DNA of 30,058 nucleotides from PNAI01 sp964575715. GTDB lineage: Bacteria; Pseudomonadota; Alphaproteobacteria; Rhizobiales; Xanthobacteraceae. Made by a program: the position numbers and the translations under genes. Positions within the stretch are counted from its first letter, which is position 1. Every line of letters begins with the position of its first letter. The stretch lies in NCBI GenBank assembly GCA_964575715.1, contig CAZNSG010000032.1, positions 1-30,058 of the forward strand. The letters are read 5' to 3'. The notes beneath the pieces are model-generated. The model did no database searches. It worked only from the letters and a program-made list of their open reading frames with translations, and was not told the origin of the DNA. This document shows positions 24,690-30,058 of the stretch, piece by piece.

Positions 24690-25469
24690 GTGACAGATCA
24701 GAAAAAACAACTGCCGCTTCCGCTCATTCAGCGGAAGCACGCGAATACGCTCATTACTCAGCGCGCTAAGGACGGCTACATAAACGCAACCGCTATGTGC
24801 AAGGCGGCCAATCGTCCCTGGAGCCGTTATTGGGAAGTCAAAACATCAAAAGAATTTGCCGATGTGCTCTCGGCCGACCTCGGCATACCGATATCGGAAC
24901 TAATTCAGTCGGTTAGCGGAGGCATTCCAGAACTGCAAGGAACTTGGGTCCATCCGCAGGTCGCCATCCATTTAGCTCAATGGTTATCCCCGCAATTCGC
25001 GGTGCAAGTTACGCAATGGGTGTTTGAGTGGATTTCTGGCGGTCCCAAAATCGTCGAACGCTTGCCGTACCATCTTAGAAGGTACGTGGCGAATATGACG
25101 GTAGTTCCGCGCACCCATTTTTCGATCCTCCAAGAGCTGACTTATGGTCTCATCGCTCCGATGGAGGCGCAGGGCTATACGCTGCCGGAGAGATTGGTCC
25201 CAGATATTTCTGAGGGCCGGATGTTTTCCAAATGGCTGCGAGAAGAAAAGGGAATCGAGCCGAATATGTTTCCCACCTATCCACATCGATATGAAGACGG
25301 CCGAGTCGTGGACGCGCGTTTATATCCGAATGCGCTGATCGCGGATTTCCGGGCACACTTCCATGAGGTATGGCTTCCAATGCGGTGTGAGGCGTATTTC
25401 GCCGAGCGCGATCCAAAAGCCCTTACCTACTTGCCGAGGTTACTGCCGCCTCGCAAAAAGGCATCTTAG
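24690..25469 (+). CDS. KilA-N domain protein (phage/mobile-element type)
   Basis: A 259-residue protein. Residues about 17-115 form a KilA-N domain: DGYINATAMCKAANR (the hallmark G-x-(I/V)-N-A-T-x-M/L-C), WSRYWEVKTSKEFADVL, then GTWVHPQVAIHLAQWLSPQFAVQVTQWVFEW. KilA-N is a DNA-binding domain found in phages, plasmids and large DNA viruses. The C-terminal half has a conserved-looking stretch (GRMFSKWLREEKGI, FPTYPHRYEDGRVVDARLYPN, FRAHFHEVWLP) for which I have no family name. Codon use and base composition are AT-richer than the flanking genes. A strong terminator follows, so it is probably expressed alone. GTG start supported by AGAAGGA nine nt upstream. Function unknown; likely a former phage or island gene. 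Confidence 0.88.
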   Translation: MTDQKKQLPLPLIQRKHANTLITQRAKDGYINATAMCKAANRPWSRYWEVKTSKEFADVLSADLGIPISELIQSVSGGIPELQGTWVHPQVAIHLAQWLSPQFAVQVTQWVFEWISGGPKIVERLPYHLRRYVANMTVVPRTHFSILQELTYGLIAPMEAQGYTLPERLVPDISEGRMFSKWLREEKGIEPNMFPTYPHRYEDGRVVDARLYPNALIADFRAHFHEVWLPMRCEAYFAERDPKALTYLPRLLPPRKKAS

Positions 25470-25484
25470 AATAAGAAATGGCGC

Positions 25485-25517
25485 AAAGAGCCGCTGCCAA
25501 GGATCAGCGGCTCTTTT
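25485..25517 (+). terminator. Rho-independent terminator after the KilA-N gene
   Basis: AAAGAGCCGCTG (25485-25496), an 8-nt loop, then CAGCGGCTCTTTT (25505-25517): a 12-bp stem ending in a T run, 15 nt after the stop codon. It is the best intrinsic terminator in the window. Confidence 0.9.
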
Positions 25518-25663
25518 CATCCCGTCTGCTTTTTTTCGGCTTTGGGCCGTTGGTTTCGACTGGGCTATGGTTCGCAACGCTGAATCAAATCGGCCCTCGT
25601 TCTGGTCACATTCGAGAGAACGAGCGGCTTTTACGAAATTGCTGAATTTGAGTTTTCTTGGTC

Positions 25664-26452
25664 ATGGCTCACAGTTTCATAGCATATATCGACGAATCTG
25701 GCGATGATGGTCTAAATAATTTTCGCCAACCCGGTGCGCATGGCGGACAATCATCATGGCTCATCATTTCCGCAGCGGTGTTTCGCTTTACATTCGATCT
25801 ACAAGCAGTGGCTTGGCGGAACGAGATTCTGGCGAAAATGCCGGAGAAGAAAGTTAAAACGCTGCATTTTTCTCAGCTGAACCATAGCCAAAAAATTGTC
25901 ACGACCCAGTGTTTAGCGCAAAAGCCATTGCGATCCATTAGCGTGCTCTCCAACAAACGAACAATTGGCGAAGGAGTATACGAAAACAGAAACCAACTTT
26001 ATTTTTATCTGACGAGATATCTTATTGAACGCATATCTTGGCTGTGTCGTGATTACAGGGGCCTCGTAAAGGAAGGTGATGGGCGCGTTAAAATCATCTT
26101 CTCGCGACGCGGGAGTATGTCATACGAAGACTTCCGCGCATATTTGATACGCCTTAGATTAGATGAATCGGTCAGAATTCATTGGCCAGTGATCGATATC
26201 GATGGGATTGAGGCCGAGGATCACTCCCGGCGTGCAGGCTTGCAGCTAGCAGATGCCTTTGCTTCTGCATTCGCTTGCGGGGTGGAACATAATCGCCACG
26301 GAAATTGCGAGTGCCGATATGCAGAAATTTTAAAGCCTACAGTTTATTGCCGTGGGCCCAATTATCTGAGTTACGGCGTAAAGATTGTTCCGCAGTTAAA
26401 TGATATGGAATTATCCGCTGAACAGTTGCGTTTTGTAGCTCTGTTCACATAG
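25664..26452 (+). CDS. DUF3800 domain protein
   Basis: A 262-residue protein opening MAHSFIAYIDESGDDG. The YIDESGD motif (8-14), a second acidic strand (VKIIFSRRG), and IEAEDHSRRAGLQLADAFA with LQLAD at 193-197 are the marks of DUF3800, a family with an RNase H-like fold and probable metal-binding Asp/Glu residues. Members are frequent on genomic islands and in phage-defence neighbourhoods, but the biochemical role is not established. The ATG at 25664 lacks a good ribosome site; a TTG two codons earlier is the only close alternative. It is AT-rich, like the KilA-N gene, and sits 146 nt after that gene's terminator, so it needs its own promoter. Confidence 0.88.
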   Translation: MAHSFIAYIDESGDDGLNNFRQPGAHGGQSSWLIISAAVFRFTFDLQAVAWRNEILAKMPEKKVKTLHFSQLNHSQKIVTTQCLAQKPLRSISVLSNKRTIGEGVYENRNQLYFYLTRYLIERISWLCRDYRGLVKEGDGRVKIIFSRRGSMSYEDFRAYLIRLRLDESVRIHWPVIDIDGIEAEDHSRRAGLQLADAFASAFACGVEHNRHGNCECRYAEILKPTVYCRGPNYLSYGVKIVPQLNDMELSAEQLRFVALFT

Positions 26453-26565
26453 AGCGGCAGCGCCCCCGGCCCATGATTGCGATTGCTCGCCTGCAATCCA
26501 AAGGACTGCTCTGGGTTAATCCGGCGCGTGCGCTGCCTGGCAAAAATATAGGAGATTCTTTATTA

Positions 26566-26616
26566 AGATTCAATGACTTGCCTGTGAAGATTAGCGGGCC
26601 ACTAAGTCATTGATCT
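26566..26616. repeat. Long imperfect inverted repeat at the right edge of the AT-rich segment
   Basis: AGATTCAATGACTT (26566-26579) pairs with AAGTCATTGATCT (26604-26616) with a single bulged T; the inner 10 bp are perfect and the loop is 24 nt. It lies in the 308-nt gap 26453-26760, where no gene is recognisable. It may be a terminator-like structure for the DUF3800 transcript, although no T run follows, or a recombination site. Confidence 0.6.
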
Positions 26617-26760
26617 AAATAATTGTTTGAGTCTGGGCGCTCAGACCGTCGATATATGAGACGCTTGCCGACGATCCCCTTTAACGCTTGGCGCGTGCGC
26701 ACTTCATTGCCCGCCTTCGCCAAAAACGGCACAATGCGGGCTCGGAGCAAATAGTTCGGA

Positions 26761-27627
26761 TCACCCCCGACCGCGCTTGGCGCGCGTCGGCAATACCTGA
26801 AACTCGACCCAGTTGGCGATTTCGCCGAGGCGCAGTTTTTTGTTGAGCACATTGTGGCTGATGCCGTACCGCCAGGCGAGCCGCTTGTCGGTGGGATCGC
26901 GGTCGAGCGCGTCGAGATCGCTGGCGAAAATTTCAATGTCCGCTTCATGCAGGAAGAAACCTTCCCCGATCAGCCGCGGTCCGATCCGGCGCACGATCGC
27001 GGCGATTTCCCGCAGCGGATATTCGGGATGATATTGCACGCCCCAGGCGACGGCGCCGTTGCAACGGATTTCCGCGCTCTGCACCTCCGAAACGGCATTG
27101 GTCGCGAGCACGGTCATGCCCGGCGCAATGGTCTCGACCTCATCAAGATGCACCGTCGGAGCGTTGAACACTTCGGGTTTGCCGGCGTACATCGGATGCT
27201 TGCGGCCCGCTTCGGTCAGCTTGATGCTGCGGCCAAAGCCAAGCTCGCGGCCTTTGGGATTGCGCCGCACGCTGCCACCGGCGGCAACGTTTAGAACTTG
27301 GAGGCCCCAGCAGCTGCCGAAGATCGGCGTGCCGGCTGAGAGCACCGCGCGCGCCATTTCGATCTGCTGCGTGATCTCGCTGCCGCCGTTGTAGACGTGC
27401 AGCGAGGAGCCGGTGATGGCGACGCCGTCATAGCCTTCGAGCGCTTGACCGTCCGGAAGATTCGCGCCCGGATCGCCGGGAAAACAGACATCGACAATGG
27501 CACTAGGCAAAAGCTCGTTCAGCAGTTCGGCATAGCCCTGGCTCGACACCACACCGCCGGCGGCAATGTGCTCGGCGCGGGTCTCCGGCGAATTGCCTTC
27601 CATGACGAGCAGGCGGGGGGCGGGCAT
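26761..27627 (-). CDS. Class I glutamine amidotransferase-like protein
   Basis: A 288-residue protein with a GATase1 domain (about 5-240). The nucleophile is C106 in FGSCWGLQV; H200 and E202 lie in VQYHPEY, so the Cys-His-Glu triad is complete. GYDGVAITGSS is the oxyanion strand. A C-terminal extension (about 240-288) carries DPTDKRLAWRYGISHNVL, seen in amidotransferase-like proteins of the GMP-synthase-like/gamma-glutamyl group. It is a single gene with no synthase partner nearby, so it may hydrolyse a gamma-glutamyl amine rather than feed a synthase; that is inference. The ATG at 27627 has GAGG seven nt upstream. It is divergent from the HtrA-like gene. Confidence 0.88.
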   Translation of the reverse strand: MPAPRLLVMEGNSPETRAEHIAAGGVVSSQGYAELLNELLPSAIVDVCFPGDPGANLPDGQALEGYDGVAITGSSLHVYNGGSEITQQIEMARAVLSAGTPIFGSCWGLQVLNVAAGGSVRRNPKGRELGFGRSIKLTEAGRKHPMYAGKPEVFNAPTVHLDEVETIAPGMTVLATNAVSEVQSAEIRCNGAVAWGVQYHPEYPLREIAAIVRRIGPRLIGEGFFLHEADIEIFASDLDALDRDPTDKRLAWRYGISHNVLNKKLRLGEIANWVEFQVLPTRAKRGRG

Positions 27628-27770
27628 TGGTTTCCTCAGGACTGGCAGGTGCTATTTATACCGTTATTTATGAACAAAATTCGGGCCCCGGCAGGGGACA
27701 AAGCTGGATTTGAACCGATTATGCTATATTATCCGTGAACATTTCCGCGCCCTACGAAAGATCGGCTCCC

Positions 27771-28805
27771 ATGAGCTACTGCATGCGCAATGCCCATCGT
27801 ACTGGCAAAATTCTGATCGCCGCCGTCCTGTGCCTTTCGGCGGCGATGTTCGCCGTCGCGATCAACGCCGGAGCGGCTGTGGCGCAAAGCCTCTCGCTCG
27901 ATGAACTCGTCTCCGGCGTGGTGCGGATCAAGAGCTTCATCAATCCGGACGGACGCACGCTGCGAAATCTCGGCCGCGAGCGCGAAGGCTCCGGCATTGT
28001 CATCGACAGCAACGGACTGGTGCTGACCATCGGCTATCTCATGGTCGAGGCGCATGCCGTCGAGGTGACCAGCAATGACGGCCGCACCGTGCCGGCGGAG
28101 GTTCTTGGCTTCGACCACGAGACCGGCTTAGGCCTGTTGCGGGCGCTGGTACCGCTCAAGGTACGGCCGCTGGCGATGGGAAAAGCGGCTGACTTGAAGG
28201 AGCGCGATCCGGTCCTGGTCGCCAGCTTCGGCGGCCGCGATCAGGTGGGGCCGGCCAATGTCATGGCCCGGCGCGAATTCGCCGGCAGTTGGGAATACAT
28301 GCTCAACGATGCGATCTTCACTTCGCCGCCGCACCCGGCCTGGAGCGGGGCTGCGCTGATCAACCATGAAGGCAAGCTGGTCGGCGTCGGCTCGCTCATC
28401 GTCGGCGACACCACCGGCAAGGGCGACGGCATCGTCGGCAACATGTTCGTTCCAATCGACGTTCTGCCGCCGATTCTGGCCGACCTCATTTCGAACGGAC
28501 GCGCCGCCGGACCTGGGCGTCCGTGGCTTGGGATTACCACTGAGGAGGTGCGCGGGCGCCTTACTTTGAGCCGCGTCGTTCCGGAAGGCCCGGCCGAAAA
28601 AGCCGGGCTGCGGCGCGGCGATATCATCGTCGGCATCGCAGGTTCGGCGCCGGAAAATCTCGCCGATCTCTACCGCAAGATCTGGGCGGTGGGCGGCGCC
28701 GGCGTGATGGTTCCGATCGACGTGCTGCAAGACCAACAGAAGCGGCGGTTTGAAGTCAAATCGATCAATCGCCTCGACCACCTCAAGCTCAAATCAACCT
28801 TCTAG
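27771..28805 (+). CDS. HtrA/DegP-like trypsin-fold protein with PDZ domain, probably inactive as a protease
   Basis: A 344-residue exported protein: signal peptide (KILIAAVLCLSAAMFAVAINAGAAVA, cleavage near AVA-QS), a trypsin-like domain, and a PDZ domain (PWLGI then VVPEGPAEKAGLRRGDIIVGIAG). Compared with DegP motifs, the His block T-N-x-H-V reads LTIGYLMVEA (no His), the Asp block D-x-x-T-D-L-A reads DHETGLGLL (Asp replaced by Gly), and the Ser block G-N-S-G-G-P reads AWSGAAL (Ser kept). Two of three triad residues are missing, so proteolysis is unlikely; a chaperone or binding role is possible. The start is uncertain: GTG at 27735, ATG at 27771 or ATG at 27783; the signal peptide begins at the last. 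The stop TAG lies in a repeat element's end. Confidence 0.85.
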   Translation: MSYCMRNAHRTGKILIAAVLCLSAAMFAVAINAGAAVAQSLSLDELVSGVVRIKSFINPDGRTLRNLGREREGSGIVIDSNGLVLTIGYLMVEAHAVEVTSNDGRTVPAEVLGFDHETGLGLLRALVPLKVRPLAMGKAADLKERDPVLVASFGGRDQVGPANVMARREFAGSWEYMLNDAIFTSPPHPAWSGAALINHEGKLVGVGSLIVGDTTGKGDGIVGNMFVPIDVLPPILADLISNGRAAGPGRPWLGITTEEVRGRLTLSRVVPEGPAEKAGLRRGDIIVGIAGSAPENLADLYRKIWAVGGAGVMVPIDVLQDQQKRRFEVKSINRLDHLKLKSTF

Positions 28806-28970
28806 CAGTTTGCTGAAAAATCCTACAGCTGTCATTCCGGGGCGCGCCAAAGGCGCGAACCCGGAATCCAGATGCATATCCAGATGCATATATTGCGGGT
28901 GTTTCTGGATTCCGGGTCCGGCCTTCGGCCGTCCCGGAATGACGATCGAGAGTTTTTCAGCGACTGCTAG
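28802..28970. repeat. MITE-like palindromic element with near-matching terminal inverted repeats
   Basis: The left end is CTAGCAGT-TT-GCTGAAAAA (28802-28820) and the right end TTTTTCAGC-G-ACTGCTAG (28953-28970). Inner arms GTCATTCCGGG (28831-28841) and CCCGGAATGAC (28933-28943) nearly pair, as do CCCGGAATCCAGA and TCTGGATTCCGGG. Inside is an exact tandem duplication of ATCCAGATGCAT (28866-28877, 28878-28889). There is no coding capacity. The HtrA-like gene's TAG stop (28803-28805) is inside the left end. Confidence 0.8.
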
Positions 28971-29080
28971 AGCGGGATCGGCGTTTGTAACGATCCCGGG
29001 TCTGCAGCGCATCACTCCGCTTCGCTTCGTGCTGCGCTGCGCCCGGGACACGTATCTCCAGTCACGCCGATCCCGCTCTA
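28968..29080. repeat. Second palindromic element overlapping the first
   Basis: 17-bp perfect terminal inverted repeats: TAGAGCGGGATCGGCGT (28968-28984) and its complement ACGCCGATCCCGCTCTA (29064-29080). The core has GATCCCGGG, CTTCGCTTCGTGCTGCGCTGCGCCCGGGA words. It shares TAG with the end of the preceding element and ends 55 nt before the GST start. Palindromes beginning TAGAGC are common in Bradyrhizobium-related genomes. Confidence 0.8.
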
Positions 29081-29135
29081 ATTTCTCGTCTGCCGCGCGG
29101 ATCAAAAAATATGTACCTAACTGAGGAGTCATCTC

Positions 29136-29903
29136 ATGTCGTTTAAGCTCTACAACGCGCCGCAATCGACCTGCAGCCAGCGGGTCCGCTTTGTGCTCAA
29201 CGCCAAATCGCTGCCGTTCTCGGAAGTCAAACTCAATCTGATGGAAGGCGACCAGCTCAAGCCCGATTACTTGAAACTCAATCCGAACGGCGTCGTACCC
29301 ACCCTCGACCACGATGGTAATATCGTGATCGATTCCTCGGTCATCATCGAATATCTCGACGAGATCGCACCCGAGGCGGAAAATTTCACGCCGCGCGATG
29401 CGGTGGCGCGGGCGCGGATGCGCGCGCTCATGCGCTTCATCGACGAGATGCCGGCGGCCGCGATCCGCGTGCCGACCTTCAACCTCGCCTTCCTGCCGCA
29501 CTTTGGCGCCATGAGCGAGCAGGAGTTTAATGCCTTCGCCGAAAGCAAACCGTTGCGCAAGGAATTCATGCTGGCGATGGGGCGCAAGGGGTTTCCTGAG
29601 TCGGAGATGAAGGCCGCGCTCGACCGGCTCGCGCGCACGCTCGATCGCATGAACGCGGACATCGCCAGCAGCGGCGGGCCATGGCTCATGGGAAAAAAGC
29701 CCACGCTGGCCGACATCGCGGTCATGCCGGCCATCGTGCGCATGGCCGATCTCGGCCTCGACAGGATGTGGGCCGAGTTGCCCGCGATTGCGCGTTGGCA
29801 CGAGTCAATCCGCACCCACAAGGCCTACGCGCCGACGTATTATTTCGGCTCGCTGCTCACCGAGCGGTTTCCGCATTTGAAGGAACGAAAAGGATTGGCT
29901 TAG
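29136..29903 (+). CDS. Glutathione S-transferase family protein
   Basis: A 255-residue soluble protein. The N-terminal thioredoxin-like domain (1-80) has KLYNAPQSTCSQRVRFVLNA with S11/S14 near the glutathione thiol, the cis-Pro strand VVPTLDHDG (VPTL at 54-57), and the gamma-glutamyl-binding IDSSVIIEYLDE (DSS at 66-68). The C-terminal all-helical domain (about 90-230) includes GPWLMGKKPTLADIAVMPAIVRM, with the N-capping box Asp. The subclass is not identified. The ATG at 29136 has GAGGAG about nine nt upstream. It stands alone between repeat elements and an insertion-sequence end. Confidence 0.9.
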   Translation: MSFKLYNAPQSTCSQRVRFVLNAKSLPFSEVKLNLMEGDQLKPDYLKLNPNGVVPTLDHDGNIVIDSSVIIEYLDEIAPEAENFTPRDAVARARMRALMRFIDEMPAAAIRVPTFNLAFLPHFGAMSEQEFNAFAESKPLRKEFMLAMGRKGFPESEMKAALDRLARTLDRMNADIASSGGPWLMGKKPTLADIAVMPAIVRMADLGLDRMWAELPAIARWHESIRTHKAYAPTYYFGSLLTERFPHLKERKGLA

Positions 29904-29960
29904 AGTTTGATTCAGCGCGTAGATGGGGTAACGGGCCGGCCGACGGGTAGCGGCCAGGGC

Positions 29961-30058
29961 GGTCGTCCCTCAAACTGATGGTGTCAATAAACCGGAGTCG
30001 GACTTGGTCCGCTCCAAGCATCATCGAGGGACGACCATGGAACATTATGCCGGAATCG
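29961..30058 (+). mobile_element. Left end of an IS110-family insertion sequence (cut by window edge)
   Basis: The non-coding leader contains an 11-bp perfect inverted repeat, GGTCGTCCCTC (29961-29971) with GAGGGACGACC (30026-30036), enclosing a hairpin at 29994-30015 (GGAG-T-CGGAC, loop TTG, GTCCG-CTCC). The transposase start follows directly. IS110 elements are known to carry a structured guide (bridge) RNA in such a non-coding end. The exact left boundary is not defined by what is visible; it may extend into 29904-29960. Confidence 0.5.
30037..30058 (+). CDS. First seven codons of a probable IS110-family transposase
   Basis: The ATG at 30037 opens MEHYAGI before the window ends. IS110-family transposases typically begin M-E-x-(Y/F)-x-G-I-D-V-S, where the Asp after GI is the first acidic residue of the RuvC-like catalytic site; that residue would be the next codon, outside the window. 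GAGGGA lies five to ten nt upstream and is part of the right arm of the leader's 11-bp inverted repeat, so translation may be held down by pairing. Confidence 0.55.

Noticed and set aside
20964..26487. GATTGCGATTGCT at 20964-20976 and 26475-26487 as attachment-site copies
   Set aside because: A 13-bp match is expected by chance in 30 kb, the left copy is far from the composition break, and no integrase is present.
26607..26760. Minus-strand open frame just downstream of the amidotransferase gene
   Set aside because: No start of its own, no recognisable domain, and it continues only from a frame antisense-shifted within the amidotransferase gene; a decayed fragment cannot be shown.

Overview
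The window looks like a chromosomal segment of a GC-rich alphaproteobacterium, most likely Hyphomicrobiales (the Bradyrhizobium / Rhodopseudomonas / Xanthobacteraceae neighbourhood). The evidence is high GC, a FixL/FixJ-style two-component pair, Bug-type and oligopeptide-type transporters, CaiB and GST families, and several classes of palindromic GC-rich intergenic repeats typical of that group. No rRNA, tRNA or CRISPR array was seen. This is family-level reading of the sequence; no search was run.

Region 1 (1-15092, all on the minus strand) reads as a catabolic locus. In transcription order it holds: a fused two-ATPase ABC protein, a Tat-exported family 5 solute-binding protein and two DppB/DppC-type permeases; a small DUF2283/DUF4258 pair; a fumarase/adenylosuccinate-lyase superfamily lyase; a CoxG-like protein; a three-subunit molybdenum hydroxylase (FAD, molybdopterin and 2Fe-2S subunits); a fumarate-reductase-like flavoprotein; a stand-alone 2Fe-2S protein; and the first codons of a possible UbiD-type decarboxylase at the left edge. 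Inferred scheme: an organic substrate is imported, hydroxylated by the Mo enzyme and processed by reductase, lyase and perhaps decarboxylase steps. The substrate cannot be read from the sequence.

Region 2 (15337-19572) pairs a putative Na+/H+ antiporter plus universal stress protein (minus) with a divergent MASE1 sensor histidine kinase and FixJ-type regulator (plus). The shared 153-nt gap has a promoter candidate and a palindrome. Region 3 (19695-24203) has a CaiB/BaiF CoA-transferase divergent from malonyl-CoA decarboxylase, a RutE/HadB-like nitroreductase and a Bug/TctC periplasmic receptor. The gap between the CoA-transferase and the decarboxylase carries five 14-bp tandem repeats.

Region 4 (about 24361-26650) is visibly AT-richer and encodes a KilA-N protein and a DUF3800 protein, with strong hairpins around them; it is probably acquired DNA. 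Region 5 (26761-29903) returns to host-like composition: a class I glutamine amidotransferase, an HtrA-like protein lacking two of three catalytic residues, two abutting palindromic MITE-like elements and a glutathione S-transferase. The right edge (about 29961-30058) appears to be the left end of an IS110-family element, with a structured leader and the first seven codons of its transposase.
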